NCBI GenBank assembly: GCA_033030425.1 | Contig: JAUFSD010000011.1 | Span: forward strand, 744,001-808,000 | Direction: 5' to 3' | DNA length: 64,000 nucleotides | Source: Verpa conica | Lineage: Eukaryota; Ascomycota; Pezizomycetes; Pezizales; Morchellaceae | Shown here: piece after piece, positions 39,283 to 52,625 of the stretch | Layout: the number at the start of each line of letters is the position of its first letter | Numbering within the stretch: position 1 is the stretch's first letter | Position numbers and translations under genes: made by a program | Notes under the pieces: generated by a model | The model's input: the letters and a program-made list of their open reading frames with translations, nothing else | What the model was told of the DNA's origin: nothing | The model's database searches: none

Positions 39283-42200
39283 TTACTCCGACAAATCGAT
39301 CTTAGAGGCATCATAATAGAGATCGATTAAGCAGGAGGCTGACCATGCTTGTGTAGGGCTCTGTAATAAGACATGTGTAATTAGTAACTAATATCTTCTA
39401 TTCTTATGCGGGGTGATTTTCTTACTGAATCATGACAAAATTCTCCATTCTTATTTGTCAATTCAGCTAAGCCGGCCCAGAAGTTTTCGTTGATTGCCTT
39501 GCGGCATCCATCCATCCTAAGGTTTATTTGTAGTAGTGTCTCAATCTTTTCTTCCCTTGTTTTCTTTCTTTCTAGGTCAAATTTTAACATTGCTCTCAAG
39601 AAGTATCCTGTAGGCCAGAGCCACTCTGGCCCTTGGTGATAATTGCGCCCTTTTGATGTGGCAAAATCATCTGCTCAAACGGAGTCAAAACTTAGTAAAT
39701 ATGTACTTCCATATAGTATTCGGTGCCGTTTCAACTAAACGCTAATGAAAATCTTGACAGAAGAAAACTAACCTGAGTCTTCAGAATTACGATAATATGG
39801 CCGGTAATTGCTATCAGAAGGACTATAATATAGAGTTTAGTTAGCCTGAAATCCTAATATAGGTGCCGTGGGAGCATTATAGATTTATAAGGGTGGGATA
39901 AATGAGGCTCTTGGTAGAAGTAACGAGTATATATAGCTAGTTACTTACTCAAGTGTAGCCATGCCAGTAGGTCCTCTCAATGCCGCATCTGCAATCTCGA
40001 TAGCCCCCAACGCATGGGAGGGCTCGAAAAGATCAGGGGCAACCACCATTGCGATTGCGAAGTTTGGCCTTTAGGGGTGTTAGCAGACTTGTCAACCTGA
40101 TTAACCAAGTCATTGTGATAGTTGTCCAATTAAGGTGGTGGTAAAGAATTTTCGAAACCTACCTGAGCTGGTAATCTTCGAACTCTTTTCCTCCACCAAA
40201 CAAATCCTTGTAAATACCTCTTCGGTTTACGCACGCCGGGTTAACAACATGGCTCTCATCATCCCCGGCGTCTTTCGGAATGAAGTAGCATCTCTCAAAG
40301 TTTTCCTTGATCTTGTTTGCCCATTGGTCAAATGTAATCACTTTTCCATCACTGGTCTTGACGCTATCCCACTTGTATACACCATCGGCTTTGAGCTTTG
40401 CGACCCATTTCAGGGTACTGTACAAAAGGCCAGTGATTTCAACTGCTGCCCCATCTCTTGGTGTACCTAATTTCCACAAGTTATATGTTAATATTATCTA
40501 TATCACGCTGTAGTAGTGCATGGATCGATATTTAAGGAGTGGAATAAAGAAAGGAAAAGAGAAACATACCAGGATATCCTTTATTTCCTGCTTTCTCGCT
40601 CTCCCCCATCTTGTCCATCCAGGTTCCGCAATTCCACTGGCTACCACCCTTTACAAAACCTGTTTCCCAATCTGTCTTGACCTCCACCCAAAACCCTTCC
40701 CATTTCATTTGTGAGTCTAAGCCTGGCCCAGCATTTGCTTCCCTGAATCCGAAACCTAATGCATGCCTCTCAAGAGCTTCTTGCACAATCTCTCCAATGG
40801 TACTCTCTCTACTATAGGCTCGTTCATCATCGTACTCAAACCAAGTATCATCATAAGGTAGGAACCGACGCTTTACGGATTCGTTCAAGATTTCGATACC
40901 ATTTGGTACCATGGTGACGTAATCCTGAATATTTTGGAGGTAGAACCAGATACTATCTCGGGCATTATATCGTGGTTTACGTCCACTGGCGAGAAGATTA
41001 GGGACCATTCCATGTTTGAGGACAGAACCAAAGGCGAGAATGTGTTCCTTTGCATCTTCATAGCGACCAGTTGCAAGATAGAGACCACGTATAGAGATAA
41101 AAATATCTCGACCCCAACATCGCATGTAATCATAAGAAAAATGAGGCAACCCCGCGGCCATGCAAGCAACCTCTTTGTTTGGCCACAACGAAGCAGATTT
41201 CATGAGTCTAAACCAGGAGTGTTAAATGGTTTAAGAGAATAACTGGAGTTTATGGGGAAAGGGCCTACCCGGTCATTTGTAAAGATACTAACGACAAACC
41301 CTTGAGGAATGTCGTACCTTCATTGATATCGCTAGTGAACTGTCTCACAGCTCTCTCAACTGCTGTTGTATATGCTGTCTGAATGACTAGTCCAAAGTAG
41401 CGAGGTAGCAAAAATCCTGGAACCTCTCTAACCTTGTCAAATCGTTCTCTTAGCCATTTCGTCGGTCCAGCTAGACCTTTGTGTCCTTGTTTCTCTAATT
41501 TCTCCATACGACCCACAATATAGTCTAACGGCCACTGTCCCTGTCGCAAATGTTGACAAATTGGATGTGCAAGATCGTTGTTCCTAATCACATCCTTCAA
41601 TACAGACCACCAACCTTGGAGCCCGGCATAGACCAAAGGCCCAAAGCCGGGAATATCATAACAACCATCTTTGTTACCACTGGAGTCCTTCTCCTCAGAT
41701 TCTGCGCGATATAAGATGAAATTCAATTCAGTTAAGTTTGTATTAGCAAACGCCTCCTCTGCTCCACTAACCACAAATGTATCCAAAGCCTCGCCCTCCA
41801 TCCCCGGTATCCAAGTCTCTAGGAGAGTGATGCTTCCAGGAGGAAATTTCTCCGGGATAGTAATTGTTGTTGTCGCACCATTTTCTTCGATCGTCGGATG
41901 TTTTAGTTCTACTACCTCTGCCGGGAGCCCAACAAGGAATTCTGCGTCCTCAAAGACCTTAAGTTTCGCTTCATCAGTGTTTTCCACTTCTAGCCTCCAG
42001 CTTCCGATGACCTTGAATTTCGGTCCGGTGACAACGATCGGGTTGAAGTCGCCCCTCTCGTCGCTTGAGGTATATGCTGTGTGTGCTACGAGGAAGTAGC
42101 CTTTATGGCTTTTTGGGTGTACCCGATGGACAGTAATGTATTCCCCTTCATGGTGAACATGCATCTCAGTAAAACCATCCCTACCCATTTCTTCATGGAT

Positions 42201-44639
42201 GCGGTTAAAAAGGGCTTTGACCTTTCCAATACCAGGTGTCTTGTCGTCCAATTGAGCTGGGGGTGGATAGTAGACTCTTGGCTCTGTCACAAGGTTTAAC
42301 AACTTCGGATAGACTTCGTCATAACCCATGACTGAGCCAATACCACAATCACACATTCCCACCAGGGCCCCATTTGGGAGAGTATCTTGTGGCGTCCTCT
42401 TTTGTGTCGGTGTCTCGTTATCATGGGTACAGTCCATGAAGAGAGCATGTATTGGGCTTGCCGTAACCGCCTTGATTACTTCTCTTCCATCACCGCTTCC
42501 GTTGGCATGGCCGTTTGTTTCCCCCTTCACCTTTTCGCTGCCTCTCACGATGAAGTCTTGTTCAAAACTTCCAATCGGCTTACCACCGTGACGATGCACA
42601 AGTCTTGACAGCTCCCCTGGGCCCCATGCAACCATGGCCTCGCGGACAAGGCTTCCTAGGCCAAGCCTTTCAACAAACTCTCGGTCTTTATGCTCGCTAC
42701 CGGTAAAGAGTTCTGCAACAACATACAAGTCGTTTCGTTCTAGCCTAGCAACATCAAGTAGATATTGCCCAACATGAAGCGGGGTTGAATGACAGTTATC
42801 GATACGGAACCCATGAAAGCATTTAGCCATGAGCTTCGTATAATCGACCATGAATTGCCATAGAAACGGACTGTCTTCAGGCTTGTCTCCGAATCTCAGC
42901 TTTACACAATCTCCCCAAACAATGACCTCACGTCTTAAGTAGGATCTCGAATGAGGGCCAGCAAAATCCGAGACATTGCTCCAAATCCAACCGTTGTTAG
43001 CTAGAGCCAGGCTTTTTGGATCATGTTTCGCCGTTTCTTCATTCTCAGGGAGGCGGGTAAAGTATGTCTCGATCAACGGATTTTCCTTAGTGACCTTTCC
43101 CATTTTGGGTCCATTAGCATCGATGCGGAGGTATGTGATGCGATTGTATAATTGCTCGAGGATTTCGGAACTATCTTCATCGTATTCCTTGTAGTAAGGC
43201 AGATTGAGTTCGTCTAGGACCTTGGCGTATTCCTTTTTTATCTTCTCAACCTTTTCGATCTCAGTTTTTACCGGGGATTTCCCAAACTCTAGTTCGAGGA
43301 ATGCCGCTCCAATTTCGGGGTCGATCTTACGGCGGTACCGTTCACCAAGTCTGTCTGCACCAACAAGTCCATGTTTGGAGAGTAACTGTGCTTTGTCGTA
43401 TAAAGAGAGATCCTTCGAGTGCTCCGCCTTTACCGCGGAATGCACGAGGCTTGAGTTTCCTGAAAGCCAAACATCCATAGCAGCTGCTGTGTTTGCCTTA
43501 ACATCTAGGGCGTAAAATTCCCACAGCCTCAGCGCTCCAATGACATGGGTTTTTACGCCCTCCATCACCTTAAGGAGATCCTCTTTAGTATCAAGTTCCG
43601 CGGGGTATCCCAGCAGTTCAAGCTTGCTGCCAAAATCCAAAAGAGCGGTGTCAAGTTCATACGCAGCCTCAAGCCAGGGGGCCGTAACGAGATTATAACC
43701 TGCTTCCGGATGACTCTGAAGCCATAACGAGTTATGGGCCGTATGATTCCAAACAACATCTGTAAGGCTAAGAAGTCCATGATCTTTTTCCATTTTATTC
43801 ACAATTGAAACAACATCTTTGGCACCATTAGGGAAGGCTTCTGGATCGTACGCTAGCTGGTTGTAGATACTGTAGGGAGAGTTCGAAGCACCGCGATGCA
43901 TCATAGGAGTGAAATGGACCATATTATAACCCTTATCGGCGATGTACTTCATGTGTTCATCCCATTTTTCAACAGGCCCGAGCCATTTAGAAATTACGGA
44001 GAAGATCGATAGTGCGCCAAGAGGAAGCGGTTCGGCGTTGATCGTAAGGCATGGAGAAACGGTGAAGTATCGGGTATCAGTGGTAATCGGTGGTGTGGAA
44101 CTAGTAGATGAAGGCGATGAAGTGAATAGAGGAAGTGGAGTATAAGTCAAGTAATAACCAAAGGTACCTGGACGGGTGATAGGAATATCGATGTGCAGGG
44201 TACGGGAGAAGGAGGGAGATAGTCTTAAGATATTGCAGGTTCAAATTAGCATTGGTTTTCAACGTAATAAACGGCACTATATCTATCAATAATGCTATTG
44301 GCAAGATATCAAGAGAAGTTTTCGGAAAATAGTGAAGGAGGCGTTCCTTCCCTTCATTCTAAAACCAGGGTATTTCCAGCAGGGAGGTCTTAGATAAAAT
44401 GATTGCGAAGGTCAATGGGTTACAAACTTGTATTCTCGGAATTTTGTGCGCCCAAACTCTTTGTCTTTCTCAGGGACATTAATCCAAAGACTACCTTGAC
44501 GACAGATAGAACTAGCACCCTCGATCGCAAACCGAAGAATATACGGTGTACGTGGAGGTGGTAGGTTAATGTAGTCTCCAGCAATATCAGGAGCACCAGT
44601 ATCATTGAGAGGGAGCAGATAGACCAACGGAGGAGCCAT
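39283..44639 (-). CDS. GDB1: Glycogen debranching enzyme (4-alpha-glucanotransferase / amylo-1,6-glucosidase)
   Basis: Eight exons on the minus strand: 44428-44639, 41269-44223, 40570-41207, 40163-40466, 39949-40068, 39773-39822, 39426-39670 and 39283-39360; 1533 residues, nearly the yeast length. Exon 1 carries the N-terminal beta domain ([15 protein letters not shown]). The transferase half has [47 protein letters not shown] with the nucleophilic Asp, [10 protein letters not shown] with the acid Glu, and [11 protein letters not shown]. The glucosidase half has [58 protein letters not shown] and [13 protein letters not shown]. Exons 4-7 continue in phase through [13 protein letters not shown] and [20 protein letters not shown]. 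It removes glycogen branches after phosphorylase action. Confidence 0.96.
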
Positions 44640-46547
44640 AGCTAACTAACGATGATAATGATAGAGGAGGATGGAGGAGGATAGAGGAGGGAACAGCAAT
44701 ACGAAGGGGGAATGAGGGATAAATAGGAAAGAAATTAAAAAAACCAAAGGCCCCGGAAGGTACGGACTGGCGAGGTACTACTTGTTTCCTAAAACACTCC
44801 ACAGCACCACCACTACGACAATAACCGGATCGGGGGATGATCGGGGCCGGAAGGAGGGGAATGAGGGGTTATGGAGGAGGGGCAGGGCGACGGCGAGGAG
44901 TGAAATGCGGATGTGTTTGTTATTTAGCAGTGGTCAGGGCAGAAATCGATGACGAGGATCGAGTTTCTCCATTTGTATCGTCATTGATAAGATATTTCAT
45001 TACTCTACGAACGCACGAAGTATTAGCCGTTGATGGGTGTGATGTCGGCCATAGTGGGCAAGATTTTAGTGACGTACGCCCAGAGATTGCTGGGTTACAA
45101 CAGACCAAAGCGCAAGAAACAAATCAGGGCCGTGCACACGGAAACCAACTTATTAACCCCGTAGCTTGAAACAGCCATCTTTTAAACGCGAATCCTGGTG
45201 ATGATCATAGCTTCCGAGCAGCTGATCGGTGGTTGAGTGGACATTGCAGTGGTCTCGGAGCTAGATCTCACGCGCTGAGTAATATTAAGCTTCTAATACA
45301 TTCAGTGTCGCACCAGCCCATAGGTCCGTTTCTTAAATAGTACGGCAATGAGAAGGTATATATGTAGTTTTGATTGTCACAGTATTTAGGGTGATATTCC
45401 GGCTCTCGTAGCCAGCCGAATTACTAGCAAAAGATATGTTACTTGGTATAGCCTCAATAGAGCTCCATATATTTTATTAGGCTATTTTTAGAAATACTTA
45501 GTACATGATGAATACTACTCATGGCATAATTAGTAGTAATAAATGCGCTAGAGGCAGTGATCTATCTAGATTATATATTTGTAGTAATTCCCCCTGTTGG
45601 GTAAGTATTTGAGCTGATGGGACCCTTTTTTTACATAACCCAGATTGTTGGGGTCTGGTCAGAATTTGGTGTAGCTGCTATTCTATATCCGGAATCGGTT
45701 AGTATATTTAAGACTACTTACACTATACCAGAAGACCAGGGGCCACTGCTAGAGTCAACTTTTATGGGAAATCGTTAGTGACGTTGTATACGGATATTCT
45801 TCAATACCCTCTACCTTTGACCCCTGATCTCCAGTATTTTCTCCATGACACGAGTAACTTAGTGCAAAATTCATGTTAATTTTTACATGCAGTTTCACTA
45901 CGATGTTGTCTGAATGAGCCCGGATTTTTATTAAATATATAGTATTTAGGGGGATATAAGAGGGCTGTAGTTGTTTGCTTAATCTACCGGCATTACAGTT
46001 ATTAGGTAGTCAGTACTACATGTTAAAATTTATATAGTGTAGTTCATGGGTGTGGATTGGAGGATTATATGTACTTCACATGTAGTCTAAGGCTCGTATA
46101 ATTATTTGAGGGGGAAGAGGAAATTTTCCGTAGAATGATATAACTGAGTGAAGCTAACTTTGTAGTATATACAAACGTAGTAATAATGTGGCTGCTTTTT
46201 TATAAAAATGTATACATGTACTAGCTCATATGTATGGTGTCTGTACTCTTGAGCTTCTTAGCTTGGAGTGAAATGACGGGATAGACTACATGTGTACATC
46301 TATGTATTTTTAGCCTAGTGCTTGACGAACTAACTAATCTCATCTTCTCAACTTTGCTACATACCATAACCCTTGCCAGAACAATTCTATGTTTCCAGAG
46401 GAGTTGTGGCTTCTATAGCTGTTTTTGCCTTAGGGTAAATTCAACCCGATTTGTCCCTGAAAATCTTTCCTGCTACTGTTCTTTTCCCTTCCTACGACAC
46501 CCACCATCGTCATCAAATAAGAGGGAGAAATTATCCACTACTTTGAA
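44640..46547. promoter_or_regulatory. Divergent intergenic region between GDB1 and the F-box gene
   Basis: 1.9 kb. The GDB1 side (44640-44720) is purine-rich on the plus strand, that is C/T-rich in the GDB1 direction. 45200-46300 is very AT-rich with no coding sign. Overlapping frames on both strands at 44837-45169 have no recognised motif. I call no gene here. Confidence 0.35.
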
Positions 46548-49015
46548 ATGCCTAGTCAGGAAGTAACTATGCCTCCTACGCTTCCATATCCTTATAGTTC
46601 TGAAGATGATTCTTCCTCTTCAACAAATCCTCTAGAGTTAGGTGCTAAGGAAGTCACCATCATTGTCCCCCCTCTATCAACAGGTGATAAAAATTCTACT
46701 CAGGGATATTGGAAAGAGCCTGCCAATGACTTGAATAAAGCACGTAAGCAAGTATCAATCTCCGCCCTCGATAATCTATCGAGGGGTCAAGACATGACGA
46801 GTAGGTTTTCTAACAAGCTGGCTGAGGTAAAAGGCGATCTAGTCATTGGGGTAGGTAATGGTGGTCAGGAATATAGTTCCCTGTTTAACCGCTGTCAAGG
46901 CCCCTTTATTCCAGCCACAAAATCGGCTTCTGTAGCTTTTGGGACCCAAGAGGCACCCGAGGGCTCCTTTACCCTGGGAGTATCTTGGGCTACCCTAAGG
47001 GCGCCTCTTGGGTTTCCGAAGAAGGTTTTCGCTAAGATAATCTTACAATTGGATCATAACTCTTTACTCAGTGCCCGAGTAACCGCTAGGTCGTGGTTTG
47101 ATGCATGCGATGAGAGTAGGCCGATCCGATTTCCGTCACTGTACAGGCTACCAGTGGAATTGATTCAGCTTATTCTTGGATTCAGTTCCCCATCATCATT
47201 CAATGCTGCCAGGTATACCTGTCAAGCCTGGTATTTGTCTTCACTAGATCCATCTCTTTTACGGTTACAACTTAAAACCCTTGGATTCTATAATGCCGAC
47301 TCTACTATACAACAATCGAGAAACACTTATTATCTCTCTATGAGATTGTCTAGGGAGTTCTCCCTGGGCGCTAATGGATCAAATATTTCAGGCCTTCTCA
47401 AGACTAATACAATAGATATGTCTGGGCTTGCAGCCACTGAGACTATCCACTTTACAGTTTCAATCTGTGGATCTTTTGCCTTATTGAGTGAAGGATGCGT
47501 CGTATATGTTTATCGGCTACGGGCAACAAGTGAATCTCGTATCGAACTTGTAGCGTCGGTGGTTTGCCCAAGAAGAGTTCTGGCTGTTAGCATGGACACA
47601 AGCAGCAGGAGATTTTCTATTGCAATTTTACTGGTTAGTAATAAATTCTTATTCTTACAATTTAGTGATTATTCACTAAAATATTCCCGTAATATTTCTA
47701 GGATGGTCGCATGGGACTAGTCCATGATGTCGTGGAACAAGAATCTAAAAGCACCTATAGGAATATATGTAGTAATGAAGATGCTCCTAGAAGTGTTGCA
47801 ATATGTCCTCAGAGACGGTGCGTCGCTTTTGGCTGTCATGGTGGAATTGAGTTGCACTGTAAGCAGAAGTTTTCTAGCGTTCTTTTTCCTAACTTATCCA
47901 AATAATCCTACGAATTTGGAATATGTAGGAAAAATATATTACATCACCTGAGGGTGGTTTTTAGAAATCCACATTGATAAACTGTGTATACTAGGGGTGG
48001 ATGCCTTGACTGGACAAGACCTGAACCGTTGGTTCCCTCTCACTGCGCCGTCAGATTTTCTTTACTTCCTCCCCCCACGGCGCGGTATAGACTCAACAAA
48101 GAAGCTACGGCTCATATCTAGCGCCGTTCATCCAAATGAAGCAAGTCCACTTACGAAACGATTCGGGGTTAGTCGAGGGTCTCTTGCATTTTGGGGGACT
48201 TGGGAGCCTAGAGCAGGGCAAAGCGACCATTTCCAAGCAGTACCATTGAGTGATGGGTATCACATACTTTTTATGGACCCGGAGACTGGTGGGCTCTGTC
48301 TTGGAAGCGATGCACCGTTAGGGTTTGTTCTGAACTATAGCCCTTGCTGACAAGTAAAGTTCGCTAGTACAGGTAGAAATGATTAGCTAACAAGGACTAT
48401 ACCGGAGGTAGTGGGCCGACGAAACTCCTGAGAAAGATATGGCTTATTCCCCCACCGGGCTTCGGGAAAACTGATGTGAAACGCAAAAATATAGACTTTG
48501 ATACTTTGCATGTCTGGGATGCTGTGGACCATGATGGATGTGAGTCCACTAGGCCGAGTGTCTATGCCTCTGGTGCAGATATCAGATTTGGTGTTAGGGT
48601 TGTTGCCGGTTACAGTGACCATATTGTGCTCTTTTCAATTCCACCAGATTTATTTGACGGCTCAATGAGAGTGAGTAGTGACCAAAGTGACAAGTCTACG
48701 GGTTCTGAGGCACATCAGAGCCAGGGAAATATAGTTACAGAAAGTTTTCTCGGTAGCCCCAAAGCGTCATGGGAGCCTGTTAAGGTCGTAGGATGCTATA
48801 TCGGGAAGGTTTTGAGGCTCATAGATCTCGCAGTGGACAGCGGACCCAACATGGCAGTTTATGCATTCTCAGCAAATGGTCAAATTGCGGTCTTCGAACT
48901 CGAGAAAACAAATGCTACATACTATGCTGGAGATCAACTAAAGGTGACGAGGTTGTTCTCGCAAAGAAATGGAGATGTTATTAGAGAAAAAGGCACGATG
49001 GATCCTGATATTTAG
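46548..49015 (+). CDS. Fungal F-box domain protein with a WD-like C-terminal region
   Basis: Four exons: 46548-47633, 47702-47858, 47995-48322 and 48412-49015, giving 724 residues. The first 130 residues are disordered. Two F-box-like helices follow: one around residues 157-188 ([23 protein letters not shown]) and a clearer one from residue 201 ([29 protein letters not shown]). The rest looks like beta-propeller-type sequence with [23 protein letters not shown] formed across intron 2 and [25 protein letters not shown] in exon 3. Exon 4 begins with [18 protein letters not shown] and restores SDAPLGGPTK across intron 3. This layout matches a conserved Pezizomycotina F-box family of unknown substrate. 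F-box proteins link targets to SCF ubiquitin ligases through Skp1. The start could also be the ATG at 46569. Confidence 0.8.
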
Positions 49016-50320
49016 AGGTAACATGTTACCACCCTCCGCGGAGAGATAGGGCACGGCACACGGACTATAAATATCACAACGCACTCGTTGACCCAGTTAG
49101 GGATTCTGAGAATGAAGACAGCAGTGAAACCCAAGATGAGTATCAGGATGGGTGCAGGTCCACTATCACTTTAGGTGCTAGCTGGACAATAATTCGAAAG
49201 TGATTAGAAGTAGCTGGAATGGGGGTGCTTTGTACGGTGTTAAACCAGTCAGTGCCGGTGTGAGCGCTGAGCTTAAAATCGATGGGTTTATAAGTTTTTA
49301 AGATCCTATGCCGACTGAGATTCATTTACCTAATACTTGATTTAGTCTTTGCGTGACTTTGTATAAGATTACAGCTGTAATCGTTTCTACAGTCATATGT
49401 AAGAGTGAATATTCTATGATCCACATAAAATTTAAAATCCCATCAACATTCAATCAAAGAAGTCGCTTTTTAGAATTCAAATCTTTATTCCAGGGAACCT
49501 GAAGAGAGAAGGTTTCTCTCCTCTTGCTCTACTTATTCCTCCCACTAGCTTGAACCTTATCCTCTCAGCCCTAAGACCTTGCTCCATCCACCTGACTAAT
49601 CATCTGAACTCGACACATAGCATCAAAATCGCTCGGATCATACAGTCCCTATCCACGGGTGATGGCGATTCGCTTAGTCAGCGCTCCTCCACATCAAAGT
49701 ATCGACCCCCGAGGCCATAAAGAAAACCGAATTACACAACCACCATGCTAGATTTGCTTCTAATTTTAAATACATGTATCTATGGTGCGCATGGACTTAA
49801 AGGTAGGCCAAGCCGACTGGTGGCGGAACGCCAAGACATCGTCAACCATTGTTATGACCTCTTCCCCAGTGCTGAAGTACAAAAAAATTAATAATTCAAC
49901 CATCAATGCTCCTATATTCATGGGATGCGAGCGGTATACTCCTGAGTACTGTATATACAATTAAAAGTCACGTCCGGCCTCCTGCCAGATACGGACGCGG
50001 GCGTAGATGTGCGGCTAGAATAAGTGTGGCAGGTATAATATCACGAAGATAATACGTATTTTTATAAGAAGAAGAAGACGATGTCTCATTAAGCTATAGA
50101 ACGAGGTTATATAGCGAACACTACCGCAAAATCTGTCGAGATCGAGAATGGCGCTAAGAGGTTGAAAAAAGGTGTGGCGCCGCCACTGAGTAAGAATTTG
50201 AGTGGCAAATATCAATAACATAGTGGCAAAAAAAACTAAAATCTATCTACAAGTTCTATAGCCGTATTTTCATCATATTCCTCCGTGATTTCATGCTCCA
50301 CCTCTATATTATTTTGTATA
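49016..50320. other. Intergenic region leading into the transposon island
   Basis: No gene recognised. The paired 60-codon frames on opposite strands at 49766-49964 have no motif. Composition becomes more mixed towards the right, and the region may hold old repeat debris. Confidence 0.35.
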
Positions 50321-50559
50321 CATCAGCAAAAGTACTTTTCAATCTCAGAGCATCCCTGGGACAACTGTGGGACAAATTGCGTAGTAGCTGGAGACACCAC
50401 CTAGTCCCAAGAGACAAAATGCTTGTCCCTGGAATGGATCTTGGGACTGAGTGGTGTCTCTATTCTGTTCCAGTTGTGTCCCAGTTGTGTTTCCCACTAT
50501 TCCCCTTATTCCTGGGACTATTTGGGACTATTTTTGAATAAAAAAAACTTTTACTGATG
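50321..50559. mobile_element. MITE, copy A of a two-copy family
   Basis: The left end CATCAGCAAAAGT (50321-50333) is matched by the inverted right end ACTTTTACTGATG (50547-50559), one mismatch. The inside is full of GGGAC/GTCCC words and contains GAGACACCACCTAGTCCC, which is similar to the middle of the element at 52122-52366. No open frame. The target duplication is unclear (a TAT lies one base outside each end). Confidence 0.6.
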
Positions 50560-51278
50560 CTATCCTCATCTCCTGGCCCCCCCACATCACCCCACTTTTC
50601 AATTTCCATCAATGTTTCAGTGCGCCTCCACTCTCCAGTTTTTAAATCCTCCAACTGTATTCCTTTAACTGATAGTTCACTATTACAAGGGCTATCAATC
50701 AGTAGAGATAAGCCAACTTTTCGGAATGTATTGACTACAAGATCCTATTTTTCCTTACAAAATGTTTCCCAAGCTTCTGTAACGGGGGCACTCCCAGGGG
50801 AGTACTGCCGTACCAAAAAAAACCAACAACCTCCCTTTCTGACGAGAAGCTTCAGCAGCGAGGCTTAGAACCGCTCGTCAACACGGAAGGTCGACAGTCC
50901 CTAGGCAAAACAGGAATAAGGATTTAATGGATAGATAACTAAAGACTTTAAAAGGCTCTGCTTCCCAGGGGAAGACAAACGTCTTTAGCAAAGAGTATGA
51001 GGGTTTCTGAACAACGGTTGTTCGTTGACTAGCAAGAATGATTGTCCTGGGGGAAGGACGGGTTTAAGCTATGATTTTGATTGCGAGCAAGCTGCCAAGA
51101 AGCGGGGGAACAATTCCTCCGCGCTTGGAAATCAACTGAGTCTAGAGCGCCCCTAAGAACTAGCGGGGTCGATAGACTAGCGACTAAAAAGCGTTGGTTA
51201 CTAAAAGCTCTGTAACTATTGCTAAAATGGTCCGATTTCAAATCCGATTGCACCTATGGATTCGCAGCGCTGTCCCCC
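50560..51278. other. Unassigned repeat-like DNA
   Basis: No coding frame that can be named. The stretch between the first MITE and the LTR fragment contains short purine-rich segments but no matched ends that I could find. Confidence 0.3.
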
Positions 51279-51445
51279 ATATACCCTCCGAGTTTGGTTC
51301 GGTTGGACGAATTTTCCTGACGGTTTTGGGGTTATTTTTGGGGTCCAAAACTTGTCTTTTTGTTAGGGAATCAGCAACTCAGGGGGCCCCCTCTGCAAAC
51401 GGCGGGTGGCACAGTGGGGCGCCTCGGGGTGTTAGAAACACAGAG
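51279..51445 (-). repeat. Diverged fragment of the gypsy-type LTR family
   Basis: The plus-strand words CATATACCCTCCG and GGACGAATTTTCCTGACG, then GGGGTTATTTTTGGGGTCC and GCAACTCAGGGGGCCCC, recur in the right LTR (near 56078-56130) and, reverse-complemented, in the left LTR (near 52815-52930). The order and orientation are those of the minus-strand gypsy LTR. The GC-rich part agrees with the left LTR and not with the right one. The ends of the fragment are not clear. Confidence 0.6.
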
Positions 51446-51520
51446 TCCCCTAGGTAGGGTAACCCACTGGTGATTCCTGCCGTTGCTTAGATTCCCTTCC
51501 CACGTTCCTAGTCCAACCTG

Positions 51521-51611
51521 GGTGTCGTGGCGGAGAGGTAATCTTGATCCATGGGACCTTGAGGCGACGCACAATGCCTAGAACCCTATGGTTCGATTCT
51601 TGACGCCGCCA
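51521..51611 (+). tRNA. tRNA-like sequence (Ser/Leu-like length), probably a pseudogene or SINE head
   Basis: A box A consensus TGGCGGAGAGG (51528-51538) and a box B GTTCGATTC (51591-51599) lie 72 nt apart end to end, as in tRNAs with a long variable arm. The first seven bases GGTGTCG can pair, with wobbles, with TGACGCC just before a GCCA at the end. The T-stem pairs badly, so a working tRNA is unlikely. No anticodon is assigned. Confidence 0.35.
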
Positions 51612-52121
51612 GGTTAATTATTTATTTTGCTGGCGGCCCTAACTACTAAGCGTAGCTTTGCTCTCGTTTCATGGCTCTCGGCCTCCCATAAGATTGGCCA
51701 TCAGCGAAGCTGTTATTATTCCTCCTAGAGGAACAGGAGCTTAACTCTGTTCATGGAGGTAACTGCTTCAGTCTCATTGCACTAGTATCTCTTGTAGCTC
51801 TAAGCTACAGACGCATTACTCTGGTCTCTGTCGCATACCGACGACGGTGAGCTTCGCTCCGTCCTAGGAGCTTGCCGGCTCGCTTAGGGATCGGGCTATC
51901 ATAGTAATGACTTTCCTTAGTATCTATTGACCGGAATGGGATAGCTAGTCCTATGCCTCAAGGGAGATATTTAGGAGTCTCTATATGTAGAGGTACTTGA
52001 GACTAGTCATGACAATGGTTAAATCGTCACAGCTTCACCAACACATTGTGTAATTAATATTCTTCTTTCTGCAATTGCAGTTACATCTAATTTTACGCTA
52101 TCACGTAATTCCACACCAGTG
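51612..52121. other. Unassigned sequence between tRNA-like unit and second MITE
   Basis: About 500 bp with no open frame of interest and no matched ends. It could be the body of a tRNA-derived SINE, but without a second copy in the window this cannot be judged. Confidence 0.25.
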
Positions 52122-52366
52122 CATCAGTAAAAATTAATAATTGTCTCTAGGACAACCAGAGGTTCCCTGGTGCTGCTGGGATCATCGAGACACTACCCGA
52201 TCCCGAGAGACAGCCTGGTATCCCGGGGAAAATGAGAGTGTGTCCTGGGACACTCATGGGATATTATTATGTATGCCTGGGCGGTCCCTAGGCGGTCCCC
52301 GGAGGTTCTGTGATATAATGAGGTATATATGAGACCCAAGTCAATATTTGGATACTTTTATTGATG
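52122..52366. mobile_element. MITE, copy B of a two-copy family
   Basis: Ends CATCAGTAAAAATT at 52122 and, inverted, CATCAATAAAAGT at 52354-52366. The inside shares GAGACACTACCCGATCCC and GAGACAGCCTGGTATCCC with the copy at 50321-50559, in the same orientation and order. 245 bp, no coding capacity. The two copies are clearly diverged, so both are old. Confidence 0.6.
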
Positions 52367-52625
52367 AGCTATACAGCAGATTTCTTGGGCTACGGTCAGC
52401 CAATGAGCATCATATATAGGATGCCACGGCACACTTGTTTTGCTAATCGCTCCTATATATTGAATTATGTCTTTCCCTTCTCATACGTTTCGATAATACA
52501 TAAAAATAATACATTAAACGTAGCAGACATGACGTCTGCTGTATCCTCCTTTACTAGGTAGGCCCCCCCAGATGACGTAGCTAACCAGAACCCACTCAAC
52601 CCTTCAACTACATTACTTAGCCCTA

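Noticed and set aside
44837..45169. Overlapping frames of 110 (+) and 62 (-) codons as a gene between GDB1 and the F-box gene
   Set aside because: No recognised motif on either strand, and neither has clear introns or a conserved start.
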